Notes under the pieces: model-generated
Told to the model about the DNA's origin: nothing
The model's input: only the letters and a program-made list of their open reading frames with translations
The model's database searches: none
Assembly: GCA_903889245.1 (NCBI GenBank)
Contig: CAISWQ010000087.1
Location: 25,375-89,374 of the forward strand
DNA: 64,000 nt
Origin: an uncultured Lentisphaerota bacterium
Lineage (GTDB): Bacteria > Verrucomicrobiota > Kiritimatiellia > CAIQIC01
Reading direction: 5' to 3'
In this document: in pieces, positions 37,463-46,647 of the stretch
Layout of the letters: every line of letters starts with the position of its first letter
Numbering within the stretch: position 1 is the stretch's first letter
Made by a program: the position numbers and the translations under genes

Positions 37463-38875
37463 ATGAAGAAACTTTTGTTGCTGTTGTCCCCCGCCCTGCT
37501 CGCCGCCGGCGTGCTGGCCGAGGAATTGCCGCTGCCCGCAGGATTTGAATTCACCTCCGGCGTGCCCGCGCTGGATGCCGCCTATCAAAAGGCGCGCCGC
37601 ACCATCGCCGGCGACGTGAAGGATGGCGACTTCCTCGCCGGCCAGGACTGGGCGCAGGTCTGGACGCGCGACACCTCCTACTCCGTCGAGATGGCCTGTG
37701 CGCTCCTTCATCCCGATGTCTCCAAGAAGACGCTGCTCGGCCTGCGCGAAGACGTGCCCAGCATCGGCGAGTGCTGGTATCAGGACAAGTGCGGGCACTT
37801 CGCCGGCTGGCCGAACCTGACCGACGCCATCGTCGGCGCGACCGGCGCGTGGTCGCTGTATCTGGTCACCGGCGACCAGGCGCTGCTGCGCCCGGTCTAT
37901 GAGCGCACCATCCGCAGCCTGCAACGCGCCGAGCGCGACGCGTTCTTCCAGGACGTCGGCCTCTTCGGCGGCTGCTCGACGTTCATGGAATCGAACAGCG
38001 GCTATCCGAAGAAGTACGCGATGCAGGGCCCGATGATCGCGAAGACGAAGGCGTTGAGCACGAACCTGCTCTATTACCGCGGCTACCTCATCGCCGCGCG
38101 CCTCGCGCAACTGCTCGGCGAAAAGCCCGCGCCATGGCAGCAGAAGGCCGAGGCGCTCAAGGCCGCGATCAACCAGAAGCTGTGGCAGCCGAAGAAAGGG
38201 TACTACGCCTATTTCCTCGACGCCGACGGACAACTCGACGAGCGCATGGAAGGCTGCGGAGAGGCGTTCGCCATCCTCTACCGCGTCGCCGACGCCAAGC
38301 AGAGCGCGAGCATCCTGCAAAAGACTCCGACCTCGCCGAGCGGCTTCCCGTGCCTGTGGCCGCAGTACCCGGAGTGGCTCGAGATCAAGAACAAGAAGCA
38401 CACCGCGAACTACTATCACAACGGCATGGTCTGGCCCTTCGTGCAGGGCTACTGGGCGTGGGCCGCCACCCAGGCCAAGGACATCACCGTGTTCGGCCGC
38501 GAACTGGAAGCGCTTATCAAGCTCTCGCAGAACGCGAGCACGTTCATGGAATTCTATTTCCCGGAGAACGGCGCGCCCGGCGGCTCGCCGCGCCAGCTCT
38601 GGAGCGCGTCGGGCTTTCTCTCGATGATCTACCACGGCCTGTTCGGCATGGACTTCGTTGAGCACGGCATCAGCTTCGCGCCCGTCGTGCCCGCGAAGCT
38701 CGAGAAGCTCACGCTGACGAACGTGAAATATCGCGGCATGACGCTCGCCCTCGAAGTCACCGGTCACGGCACCCGGTTGGTGAAGTTCGAGCTCGATGGC
38801 CAGGCCACCGGTCCCTTCCTCGACGCCACCCTGACCGGCGCGCACACCATCAAGATCCAGATGGCGGAGAAGTAA
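37463..38875 (+). CDS. Secreted (alpha/alpha)6-barrel glycosidase, MGH1/GH63-like
   Basis: 470 residues from ATG 37463 (AAAGGAACAGG before it; the ATG at 37445 contains that site). Signal peptide 'LLLLLSPALLAAGVLAE'. The six-hairpin fold is shown by repeated helix pairs and motifs 'WAQVWTRDTSYSVEMA' (catalytic Asp candidate), 'GWPNLTDAIVGATGAW', 'GEAFAILYRV' and 'NYYHNGMVWPFVQGYW'. The C-terminal 60 residues form a small beta-sandwich. It should hydrolyse alpha-glucosides, mannosylglycerate-type or rhamnosides; the exact substrate is not readable. Confidence 0.75.
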   Translation: MKKLLLLLSPALLAAGVLAEELPLPAGFEFTSGVPALDAAYQKARRTIAGDVKDGDFLAGQDWAQVWTRDTSYSVEMACALLHPDVSKKTLLGLREDVPSIGECWYQDKCGHFAGWPNLTDAIVGATGAWSLYLVTGDQALLRPVYERTIRSLQRAERDAFFQDVGLFGGCSTFMESNSGYPKKYAMQGPMIAKTKALSTNLLYYRGYLIAARLAQLLGEKPAPWQQKAEALKAAINQKLWQPKKGYYAYFLDADGQLDERMEGCGEAFAILYRVADAKQSASILQKTPTSPSGFPCLWPQYPEWLEIKNKKHTANYYHNGMVWPFVQGYWAWAATQAKDITVFGRELEALIKLSQNASTFMEFYFPENGAPGGSPRQLWSASGFLSMIYHGLFGMDFVEHGISFAPVVPAKLEKLTLTNVKYRGMTLALEVTGHGTRLVKFELDGQATGPFLDATLTGAHTIKIQMAEK

Positions 38876-38949
38876 GGCTCCGCTCCGAGTGGCACGGCGT
38901 CCCGCCCGTGAGTGAGGGTATCACCTACGCACATTTCTGCGCCAGCCGG

Positions 38950-39016
38950 CTGACTGGGAGCGAGGCACCGGTTCCGGTTTTTTCTGCGGCGGTGAGACAC
39001 CGCCGCTCCCAGTCAG
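38950..39016. repeat. Nested inverted repeats (transcript hairpins)
   Basis: CTGACTGGGAGCG (38950-38962) pairs perfectly with 39004-39016, enclosing a second hairpin GCGGCGGTG-AGA-CACCGCCGC (38986-39006). It lies 75 bases after the glycosidase stop, in a 241-base gap with no gene; it may end transcription. Confidence 0.8.
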
Positions 39017-39041
39017 GCAGCCGCCCCGCTCCACTCCGGTT

Positions 39042-39087
39042 TTCCAAGCCTTGGAAAAACCGGCCGGCGCGTTTCCAATCCTTGGAA
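39042..39087. repeat. Palindrome pair, 31-bp spacing
   Basis: TTCCAAGCCTTGGAA (39042-39056) and TTCCAATCCTTGGAA (39073-39087), 30 bases before the SUMF1/HzsA-like gene. Confidence 0.95.
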
Positions 39088-39116
39088 AAGCCACGCGTAC
39101 AGACTAGATTCGCGCC

Positions 39117-42100
39117 GTGTTTTGGCGTGCTTCAGCCCTGCTGGCCGCCCTGTTGCCTATGGCGATGGGGGCGGTTGATCTGGATTTGGTCGCCGTCCCC
39201 GGCGGGCCGTTCGTCATGGGCGATGAGCACCACCTGCGGCGCGATGGCTTGCCGCAGCACACCGTTACCGTTTCCGCTTTCCAGATGGATCGCTGCGAGA
39301 TCACCGCCGCGCAGATGGCACCCGCGCTGAACTGGGCACTGGCGAAAAACTGGATCGCGTTGGAAGGCGCGAAGCTCGTCAGCGCCACCGACCGCAGACT
39401 CCTGCTCGATCTGGGCAGCCGGCCCAATCCGCTCGCGCTCTCCAACGGTGTGGTCACGGTCGCCGCCGGGCAGGACCGGATGCCGTGCGTCTGGGTGACG
39501 TGGCACGGGGCGCTCGCCTACTGCGCAATCCGCACCGCGCTGGAGAACGAGCGCGGCGCGCGCCTGACGCCGTGCGTGAAACTCGCCGACTGGTCGTGCG
39601 ATTTCTCCGGCACCGGCTACCGCCTGCCGACCGAGGCCGAGTGGGAAAAGGCCGCGCGCGGCGGGCTCGCCGGCCAGCACTTCCCCTGGCCCGGCGCGAG
39701 CGCGGATTTCCACGACGCCATCGCGCCGGCCAAGGCCAACTACATCGAGAGCATTGAGACCGCGGGCAACCAGACGCAGGCGGTCGGCTCGCACCAGTTG
39801 AGCCGCATCGCCGGGCATCCGTGGGGCCTGTGCGACATGGCCGGCAACGTCGCCGAGTGGTGCTGGGACTGGTTTGACGCCGACACCTACACGCTTCATC
39901 CCCTCCCAAGCTGGCCCGCGAATCCGCTCGGCCCGCCCACGAGCCTGTGGGGCGGACGCGTGTTGCGCGGCGGCTCGTGGTACAGCGTCGCCGAGCAACT
40001 GCGCTGCTCGCATCGCAGCCACATGGCTCCGGAAGTCGTCACCGCGTTCGTCGGCTTCCGCACCGTGCGCCGCAGTGAGCGCGGCGCGGCCGGCGCGCCG
40101 CAGCCCGCGCCGGTGCGCCTCGCCGGCAACAGCGCCGCCGTCATCGAGGCCGACTGGCTGGAGCAGGATTTCCCAGAGCTGCGCGAGCAGCGTGCGCCGG
40201 ATTTTGCCGCGGGCGTTTCCAAGGCTTGGAAAAATACTTTCCAAACCTTGGAACTCATCGAGCGGCAGTGGCAGCAGCGCGGCGAAGGTGAAGCGTGCCG
40301 AAGCCAGTGCGCGGCGTGGCGCGCGGAGTTGGAGAGACTGCGACCGCAGCCCGCGAGCAGCAAGGAGGACTACCTCGCCCTCCGCCGTCTGCGGCGCGGC
40401 ATCCTGCTGGCAAGTCCCTTGTTGCCATTCGACTCGCTGGTGTTCTTCCGTGGGCGGCCCTCGAAGTACACGAGTAATCTCGTGGATTCCAACGCCGGCC
40501 GCTGGAGTCAGGCGGGCGCGGGCGTCAGCCGGCTCGATCACTGGCGTGCCCAGCCGCGGGCGGAAGAACTTTTTGCTGGACAGTTGCCGCCGGGCGCGGT
40601 GCAGAACATGGACCTCGACTTCGACGCGCGTCATGTCCTGTTCAGCTTTTGCAGTCACGCGGAAACCAACAGCGAGCGGCGCGCCTATCATCTCTTCGAG
40701 GGCGCGACGGATGGCAGCGGCCTGAAGCAGATCACCGGCGATCCGAAGACCGATCCGCTGCGCGGCGAGGCTGGCTGGGCGAGCGCGGTGATCGAGGACC
40801 TTGATCCGATTTATCTGCCGGACGGCGATGTGGCGTTCATGAGTACGCGCTGCCAGAGCTTCAGCCGCTGCCACGTGGGCCGCTACGCGCCGTCGTTCGT
40901 CCTCTACCGCACCAGCCGCACCAACGGTGAACCGCGCCGCTTGAGCTTCATGGAGTCCAACGAGTGGGCGCCGGTGGTCATGCCCGATGGCCGCCTCGCC
41001 TTCACGCAATGGGATTATGTCAACCGCCACGAGGTGCTATTCCAAGGCCTGTGGAGTTGCCGGCCCGATGGCGCGGCGCTAGCGCACATCTACGGCAACT
41101 ACACGCCGAATCCGTGCGCGGTGCTGCACGCGCGGCCAATTCCCGGCACGCGCGAGCTCGCCGCCATCGCCGCCGGCCACCACTCGCTGCCCGGCGGCTC
41201 GCTGGTGCGGCTCGACCCCGCACGCGGGCAGGACGGCGAGGAGCCGCTGATGCGCCTCTCGCCGGACATCTGCTTCCCGGAAACCGAAGGCTGGCCGAAC
41301 GGCAGCTATATGTTCCCCCACCCCGTCAGCCGCGACCTGATGCTGGTTTCCTATTCGCCCGACCCGGTGTCGTGCCATTGGGAGATGGCGCGCGCCAATG
41401 CGTGGGGACTCTATCTCTGGGACGCGACCGGCTCGCGGGAATTGCTCTGGCGCGACGCCCACGACAGTTGCTTCAAGCCCATGCCGCTGGCCTCGCGCGC
41501 GCGGCCGCCGCAGCCGGTCAAGCTGACGCCGCCGCCCGCCACGCAGGAGGCGACCGTGATCGTACGCGACATTCATCGCGGCGTCCCGCTGGAGGGCCGG
41601 AAGGCGGTCGCGCTGCGCGTCGTGCAACTCTTCGAGCAGCACCCACAGCATCCGCTGCCCCGGAGCATCAACCAGATCGAATTCGCGCGCAACGTCGTCG
41701 GCACCGCGCGCATCGCGGCCGATGGCTCCGCAGCGTTCCGCGTACCGGCGCACGAGCCGCTGCTGTTCCAACTGCTCGACGAGAAACAGCGCGCGATCAT
41801 CTCCATGCGCAGCCAGATGTGCTTCCAGCCGGGCGAGCGGCAGTCGTGCATCGGTTGCCACGAGAACCGGCTGACCACGCCGCCGGCGGAGAAGCCGGTG
41901 TGGCGCGGCACGGTGCAAACGCTGCGCCCGCCGGCCGGTCCGCGTTACGCGGGCGGCTTGAGCTTCGCGCGCACGGTGCAGCCGGTGCTCGACCGCTACT
42001 GCCTCCGCTGTCACGGCGAAACGCGCCAGCCCAACAGGCCGGATTTGCGCGGCACGCCGAGCGGCAGCTACAGCACGGCCTATCGCAGCCTGACCGCAAA

Positions 42101-42629
42101 ACCGGAATTGACCGGCATGTTGTGGCGGCGCAAGGAGAGCGTGTTGAGTGCGCCCGACGAATCTGGCGCGCGCGCCGCGCAACTGCCGGCGCTGCTGGAA
42201 ACCACGCACGCGGCGCGCGTCCGGCTCGACGGCGAAAGCTGGGAACGCCTGATGCAGTGGCTGGACCTGAACTGTCCCTACTTTGGCGACTATGGACCGG
42301 TGCGCGCCGAGCGCCGCAAGCCCGATGCAGAAGGCGAGCAGCTGTTGCGCGCGCAACTGCGCGCCGACTGCGCGCGGTGCCACGCCGGACTCGCGGCGCA
42401 GCCGCTGCAAACCCTGGTCAACACCGCGCTGTCCAGCGAGAGCCGCGTCCTGCTCGCGCCGCTTTCCATCACCGCTGGCGGCTGGGGCCAGTGCCGCGGG
42501 CTGAACATCGCCAGCCGCTCCATGCCGGAGTTCCAACGACTGGAAGCGGCGGTACTCGCCACGCTCGGCGCGCCGACGGAAACCAACACGGTGGACACCG
42601 CCACCGATGCCGTCCTCGGCTGCCCGTGA
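39117..42629 (+). CDS. Fusion of a SUMF1/FGE-sulfatase domain with an HzsA-like multihaem domain
   Basis: 1170 residues from GTG 39117; signal peptide 'ALLAALLPMAMGAVD'. Residues about 20-320 are a formylglycine-generating-enzyme-like fold ('AVPGGPFVMGDEH', 'YRLPTEAEWEKAARGG', 'GNVAEWCWDW', 'RVLRGGSWYS', 'AFVGFRTVRR'). Only one Cys ('QLRCSHR') is near the normal active-site pair, so this domain probably binds and does not catalyse. From about 440 a beta-propeller-like part resembles hydrazine synthase subunit alpha ('MSTRCQSFSRCHVGR', 'WAPVVMPDGRLAFTQWDYV'). Three c-haem sites: 'CIGCH', 'CLRCH', 'CARCH'. Likely periplasmic redox protein of the PVC-type HzsA-like family; it does not imply anammox. 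Confidence 0.85.
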   Translation: MFWRASALLAALLPMAMGAVDLDLVAVPGGPFVMGDEHHLRRDGLPQHTVTVSAFQMDRCEITAAQMAPALNWALAKNWIALEGAKLVSATDRRLLLDLGSRPNPLALSNGVVTVAAGQDRMPCVWVTWHGALAYCAIRTALENERGARLTPCVKLADWSCDFSGTGYRLPTEAEWEKAARGGLAGQHFPWPGASADFHDAIAPAKANYIESIETAGNQTQAVGSHQLSRIAGHPWGLCDMAGNVAEWCWDWFDADTYTLHPLPSWPANPLGPPTSLWGGRVLRGGSWYSVAEQLRCSHRSHMAPEVVTAFVGFRTVRRSERGAAGAPQPAPVRLAGNSAAVIEADWLEQDFPELREQRAPDFAAGVSKAWKNTFQTLELIERQWQQRGEGEACRSQCAAWRAELERLRPQPASSKEDYLALRRLRRGILLASPLLPFDSLVFFRGRPSKYTSNLVDSNAGRWSQAGAGVSRLDHWRAQPRAEELFAGQLPPGAVQNMDLDFDARHVLFSFCSHAETNSERRAYHLFEGATDGSGLKQITGDPKTDPLRGEAGWASAVIEDLDPIYLPDGDVAFMSTRCQSFSRCHVGRYAPSFVLYRTSRTNGEPRRLSFMESNEWAPVVMPDGRLAFTQWDYVNRHEVLFQGLWSCRPDGAALAHIYGNYTPNPCAVLHARPIPGTRELAAIAAGHHSLPGGSLVRLDPARGQDGEEPLMRLSPDICFPETEGWPNGSYMFPHPVSRDLMLVSYSPDPVSCHWEMARANAWGLYLWDATGSRELLWRDAHDSCFKPMPLASRARPPQPVKLTPPPATQEATVIVRDIHRGVPLEGRKAVALRVVQLFEQHPQHPLPRSINQIEFARNVVGTARIAADGSAAFRVPAHEPLLFQLLDEKQRAIISMRSQMCFQPGERQSCIGCHENRLTTPPAEKPVWRGTVQTLRPPAGPRYAGGLSFARTVQPVLDRYCLRCHGETRQPNRPDLRGTPSGSYSTAYRSLTAKPELTGMLWRRKESVLSAPDESGARAAQLPALLETTHAARVRLDGESWERLMQWLDLNCPYFGDYGPVRAERRKPDAEGEQLLRAQLRADCARCHAGLAAQPLQTLVNTALSSESRVLLAPLSITAGGWGQCRGLNIASRSMPEFQRLEAAVLATLGAPTETNTVDTATDAVLGCP
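40217..40253. repeat. Palindrome pair inside a coding region, at a domain junction
   Basis: TTCCAAGGCTTGGAA (40217-40231) and TTCCAAACCTTGGAA (40239-40253), both in frame within the SUMF1/HzsA-like gene, encoding 'SKAWKNTFQTLE'. Spacing is 22 bp, the only non-31 pair. Confidence 0.92.
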
Positions 42630-42634
42630 TTTTT

Positions 42635-42709
42635 TTTCAAGGCTGTGAAGGCGGCCATGGTATGCCCCAAGGCTTGGAGAACGGAGGTTTCGCTTTTCGA
42701 ACCTTGGAA
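42635..42709. repeat. Three degenerate palindromes
   Basis: Weakly conserved copies near 42635, 42665 and 42696, again about 30-31 bp apart, fill the gap between the fusion gene and the pseudopilin gene. Confidence 0.65.
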
Positions 42710-42720
42710 ACAGCCGGCGG

Positions 42721-43533
42721 TTAGATGGACTCGCTACGGGCTGTGAAGTTATTGGTCTCCACCTGCATGCCGGCCCAGTTGAATTTGGTAACATGCGAGT
42801 CAAAGCCGGCCCAGCAGGCCTCGCCATTATGACGCAAGGCGGGTTGTGAATCCGTGTATTGCTTCGTGAAATCCCAGGCACCCATGGTCGCGGGCCGACC
42901 AAAACCATTGGCGGTACGCTGGTAGAGACCACTGCCCGGCGTACTCTTGGCCACTGGGCGGCCACAGTCACCGACCATCCACGTCAGGGCTGGCCGCGGA
43001 ATACGCGAGAGCTTCAAGGGCCGCTGGGGCACATTGTTGCCGCCGCTTAAATTGTTTTCCTGCCGGAAGATGTTGTTGCAGATGCCGTAGCCGCCATAGT
43101 TGGCTGGATTGTTGTTTTGATCCAGACCACGAATTTCGGCGCGCGAGGCACCCGGGCAGAGCCAGGCACCCTTGTCAAAATCGCTCGCCAGATACTTGAA
43201 ATAGACCAGCTTATTATTCCAGTTGGTGCCGCGAAAGGTGGAATTAGTCTGTGTGCCAGTGGAATCGAACTGCCCCTGATAATAACCTTCGTTGGACCAA
43301 GGGAGGTATTGGAAGTCACCATCGAAGGCGATCATGGCCAGCGCGATCTGGCGCGCGTTACTCCCGCAACCGGCAGCTTTCCCTGACCCCAGTGTTCGGA
43401 CCACCGCCGGCACCAACAGACCGGCGAGCAGGCCAATGATGGCCAGCACCACCAACAGTTCAATCAACGTGAAGGCCCCCGGCCTACTTCGTATACCGCT
43501 CTTCATGCAGCCGAAAGACGTGCTCTTTTGCAT
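42721..43533 (-). CDS. Type II secretion/type IV pilin-like protein (prepilin-type N-terminus)
   Basis: 270 residues from ATG 43533, preceded by GAGGTGA. A short basic leader ('MKSGIRSRPGA') is followed by 'FTLIELLVVLAIIGLLAGLL', the class III prepilin signal; cleavage would be between Ala and Phe, a variant common in Verrucomicrobia/Lentisphaerae. The remaining part is a globular domain with 'SNARQIALAMIAFDGDFQYL' and 'LRHNGEACWAGFDSHV', as in the large paralogous PVC pseudopilin families. Function unknown; secretion pseudopilin or surface protein. Confidence 0.88.
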   Translation of the reverse strand: MQKSTSFGCMKSGIRSRPGAFTLIELLVVLAIIGLLAGLLVPAVVRTLGSGKAAGCGSNARQIALAMIAFDGDFQYLPWSNEGYYQGQFDSTGTQTNSTFRGTNWNNKLVYFKYLASDFDKGAWLCPGASRAEIRGLDQNNNPANYGGYGICNNIFRQENNLSGGNNVPQRPLKLSRIPRPALTWMVGDCGRPVAKSTPGSGLYQRTANGFGRPATMGAWDFTKQYTDSQPALRHNGEACWAGFDSHVTKFNWAGMQVETNNFTARSESI

Positions 43534-43653
43534 AGTCACCTCGGTCGTGTTGCGTGCTTGTGTAACGCAGCAGCGAAAGGCCGTCAAGCCCCCAGAAGCG
43601 GTGGCTGACCCTACGACCCTGCAGCACGTCATGAACTACAACAAAATACTACC

Positions 43654-43686
43654 TTGACACGCCAGCTACCTAGCTGTACTAGGTAG
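43654..43686 (+). promoter_or_regulatory. Promoter with overlapping PadR-type operator
   Basis: TTGACA (43654-43659), 17 bases, TACTAG (43677-43682) form a near-consensus promoter. The perfect dyad CTACCTAG-CTGTA-CTAGGTAG (43666-43686) covers the -10 box. Transcription would begin about five bases before the ATG at 43694, giving an almost leaderless message. The dyad is likely bound by the PadR product, shutting off its own operon. Confidence 0.8.
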
Positions 43687-43693
43687 CGGCGTT

Positions 43694-44047
43694 ATGGACA
43701 CCACTGACTATCAACTGAACTGGACGGTGCAGCTCCGGCGCGGCTGGCTGGAGTTGTGCGTGCTCAATGCACTGGCCGGGGGCGAGCGTTACGGGTATGA
43801 CCTCGCCCGGACACTCGCCACCCTGCCCGGCGAGAACGTCACCGAGGGCACGCTCTATCCCCTGCTCTCGCGGCTGCGGCTGCAAGGATTGGTCGCCACG
43901 CGGCTGGAGGAATCCTCCGGCGGGCCGGCGCGCAAATACTACGCCCTGACCGCAGCGGGCCGCCACGCGCTGGAAAAAATGAACAAGCACATCGAGGACA
44001 TGGTCGAACAAACCCGACGCCTGCGAGAGCACAAGGAGCGTAAATGA
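43694..44047 (+). CDS. PadR-family transcriptional regulator
   Basis: 117 residues. Winged-helix sequence 'LELCVLNALAGGERYGYDLA', 'GENVTEGTLYPLLSRLRLQG', 'SGGPARKYYALTAAGRHALE', ending in a dimerisation helix. No ribosome site precedes it, consistent with a leaderless start. Its stop overlaps the next gene by 4 bases (ATGA), so regulator and VIT-domain protein are one operon, typical of PadR genes followed by a membrane protein with an N-terminal helical prefix. Confidence 0.95.
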   Translation: MDTTDYQLNWTVQLRRGWLELCVLNALAGGERYGYDLARTLATLPGENVTEGTLYPLLSRLRLQGLVATRLEESSGGPARKYYALTAAGRHALEKMNKHIEDMVEQTRRLREHKERK

Positions 44048-46647
44048 AAAACTGGACAACGGCCGCCCAACGCTGTTTCGAGGATTACTGTGAACGCCGC
44101 CGCGCCGACCTGCTCAAGGCCGGCGCCGATCCCGACGAAGTCTTCGCCAACTGGCGCGCGCACATCGGCGAGGAGACCGCCGCGCGCCCCGGCGAATCGG
44201 TCAACGCGGAGGAGGTCTTCGAGCTGCTCACCAAACTCGACGTGCCGGTTGAACCGCCCGCGGCAGCGCCAGCCACCGGCACCCCGGCCAAGCCAGCGCC
44301 CAAACCCTATCGTATCAACATCGCGGGCCTGATCCTCATCGGCTTGTTCGGTGTGTTCCTGCCGGCGCTGACGCTGATCGTCGAGGGGCTGACGGGCATG
44401 TGCGCGAGCATCATCTTTGATCCGCTGCCCACGTGGCTGCATGCGGTGGGCATCGGGCTGGTCCCCGTCGCGCTTTTCCTGACGCTGCGGACGTTGCGCT
44501 CGCCGGAGCGCCCGCTGTGGAAAACCACCGGCTGGTTGAGCGGCCTGACCATGGGCATCGCGCTCTTCTATGCCTTCATGTTCTCCATTCTCACGCCGTT
44601 TGCCTGCATGGGCATCCTGTTCATGGGGCTGGGCTTCCTGCCGCTCTCGCCGTTGAGCGCGCTGATCTGCGGCGTCTTCCTGCGCATCCGGCTGGCGGGC
44701 GTGACGCGCAAGGAGGCGCGGCCGCGGCCCGCGCCGCTCTGGCTGACCCTGCCGCTGGGTTTTGCGCTGCTGGTGCTGTTGGCGCTGCCGGAGGTCCTGA
44801 CGCAGGTCGGCGTCGGCATGGCGACGACGGGCGACCGCGAGGCGCGCGTCCGCGGCCTCGAACTGCTGCGCCGCTTCGGCAGCGAAGAAGAGTTGCTGCG
44901 CGAGAGCTATCTCCGGCGCAACCGCGAGATGAATCCGCTCGACCTGCTCGTCGGCAGCTGCTACCCGGCCCCACCCATCGAGAAGGTGCGCGAGGTCTAT
45001 TACCGCGTCACCGGCCAGCCGTTTAACGCGGTGCGCCCGCCGGTGCTGCGCAACCAGCGCGGCGGCTTGCTGTTCAGCGAAAACGAATGGGACTTTGACC
45101 AGGCCGGCGACCGCGTGGCGGCGAAACTGCGCGGCCTGACGCTGGAGCAGTCGCGCTTCGATGGCAAGGTCGAGGCGGCCGGCGGCACGGCCTACGTCGA
45201 GTGGACGCTGGTTTTCCGCAACGCGGCGCAGGTGGAGCGCGAGGCGCGCGCGCAAATTTTGCTGCCACCCGGCGCGGTGGTCAGCCGCCTGACGCTCTGG
45301 ATCAACGGCGAGGAGCGCGAGGCCGCGTTCGGCGGACGCGCCGAGGTGCGCGAAGCCTACCAGAAAGTCGTGGCGCGTCGCCGCGACCCGGTGCTGGTCT
45401 CGCAGGTGGGACAGGACCGCATCCTCGTGCAGTGCTTCCCGGTGCCGCGCGATGGCGGCACGATGAAGACGCGCCTCGGCATCACCGTGCCGCTGACGCC
45501 CGCGCCGGATGGGCTCTACGCGCTGGCGCTGCCGCGCATCCTGGAAAGCAACTTCGGCCTCGCCGCCAGCCTCAAGCACAATCTCTGGCTCGAGGGCGCG
45601 GCGTTGCAGCCGCTCAGCGGCGCAGGCGCGCAGCTCAAGAATTCCGCCGAGGGCAGCCGCGGCGACCTGCCCGGCAGCGCCGTCGAGGAACCGCTGGCGC
45701 TCGCCATCCAGGACAGCTCACCGGCGAAAACCGTCTGGTACCGCGACGAGCGCGCGCCCGACAAGCCGGTCATTGTGCAGCAGCTCGTACCCGCGCCCCG
45801 CGCCGCGCCCAAGCGGCTCGCGGTGGTCGTGGATGGCTCGAAGGCGATGCAGAAAAATGCCGAGGCCATGCGCGCGCTGCTCGCCAAAATTCCTACCGAG
45901 GTGAAGGCGCAGCTCTTCCTCGCCGCCGACCGCGTCGAAGTTTGCGCGCCGGACAAACTGCACTTTGCCGGCGGCTGCGACAACGTGCCCGCGCTCCTCG
46001 CAGCGTGGGATTGGGCGAGCGAGCAGCCCGGCGGCGCGGTGCTCTGGCTGCACGCGGCGCAGCCGCTGGAGTCCGAGGATACCGAGGCGCTGCTCCAGCG
46101 CTGGCAGCGGCGGCCCAACGGCCCGCCACTCTACGCCTACCAGTTTGGCAGCGGCGCGGACCGCATCAGCGAGAAGCTCGCGAGCACGGAAAATTTCCAC
46201 GCGCTTGCCGTGCTGCTCGGCGCCGGGAAGGACCTCGGCCAGTTGTTTGAACTGTGGGCCGGCCGCGGCACGCCGCAGCGTTGGGAGCGCGTGAAGCTGG
46301 AGGGCGCTGAACCGCCGGCGGGCGCGGTGGAAGGGTCCTCGCATCTTGTCCGGCTTTGGGCTGCCGACGAAATCCAGAAGCTCGCGCACTCGCGTAAGAA
46401 AGAAGATCGCGCCCGCGCCATCAAGCTGGCGCAGACGTGGCAACTGGTCACCGCGGTTTCCAGCGCCGTGGTGCTGGAGACGGCCGAGCAGTATCGCGCC
46501 GCCCACCTGACGCCGGCTGATCCCTCCACGACGCCGGACATCGTGCCGGAGCCGGGCACGGGCCTGCTGCTCCTCTGCGCCGTGCTGTTGCTGCTGCTCT
46601 GGCGCACCTTCCGGCGTCACGCGTGGCGGTTGCCGTTTGTCAGATGA
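44044..46647 (+). CDS. Membrane protein with VIT and vWA-like domains and a PEP-CTERM-type tail
   Basis: 867 residues. An 80-residue soluble helical prefix is followed by about six membrane helices to about residue 260 ('IAGLILIGLFGVFLPALTLI', 'PLGFALLVLLALPEVL'). Residues about 380-500 are a VIT domain ('VEWTLVFRNAAQVEREARAQ', 'RAEVREAYQKVV', 'QVGQDRILVQCFPVP'). Residues 590-760 resemble a von Willebrand A domain ('LAVVVDGSKAMQKNAEAM', partial MIDAS). The tail is 'VPEPGTGLLLLCAVLLLLLW' followed by 'RTFRRH', a PEP-CTERM-like sorting signal. Similar VIT-plus-sorting-tail proteins are known beside some exosortases; none is in the window. Confidence 0.85.
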   Translation: MKNWTTAAQRCFEDYCERRRADLLKAGADPDEVFANWRAHIGEETAARPGESVNAEEVFELLTKLDVPVEPPAAAPATGTPAKPAPKPYRINIAGLILIGLFGVFLPALTLIVEGLTGMCASIIFDPLPTWLHAVGIGLVPVALFLTLRTLRSPERPLWKTTGWLSGLTMGIALFYAFMFSILTPFACMGILFMGLGFLPLSPLSALICGVFLRIRLAGVTRKEARPRPAPLWLTLPLGFALLVLLALPEVLTQVGVGMATTGDREARVRGLELLRRFGSEEELLRESYLRRNREMNPLDLLVGSCYPAPPIEKVREVYYRVTGQPFNAVRPPVLRNQRGGLLFSENEWDFDQAGDRVAAKLRGLTLEQSRFDGKVEAAGGTAYVEWTLVFRNAAQVEREARAQILLPPGAVVSRLTLWINGEEREAAFGGRAEVREAYQKVVARRRDPVLVSQVGQDRILVQCFPVPRDGGTMKTRLGITVPLTPAPDGLYALALPRILESNFGLAASLKHNLWLEGAALQPLSGAGAQLKNSAEGSRGDLPGSAVEEPLALAIQDSSPAKTVWYRDERAPDKPVIVQQLVPAPRAAPKRLAVVVDGSKAMQKNAEAMRALLAKIPTEVKAQLFLAADRVEVCAPDKLHFAGGCDNVPALLAAWDWASEQPGGAVLWLHAAQPLESEDTEALLQRWQRRPNGPPLYAYQFGSGADRISEKLASTENFHALAVLLGAGKDLGQLFELWAGRGTPQRWERVKLEGAEPPAGAVEGSSHLVRLWAADEIQKLAHSRKKEDRARAIKLAQTWQLVTAVSSAVVLETAEQYRAAHLTPADPSTTPDIVPEPGTGLLLLCAVLLLLLWRTFRRHAWRLPFVR

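Noticed and set aside
39117..40100. Active formylglycine-generating enzyme
   Set aside because: Only one Cys is near the usual active-site pair and no sulfatase gene is adjacent.
39117..42629. Anammox hydrazine synthase
   Set aside because: Only an HzsA-like fold and CxxCH sites are seen; no other hzs genes, and such relatives are common in non-anammox PVC bacteria.
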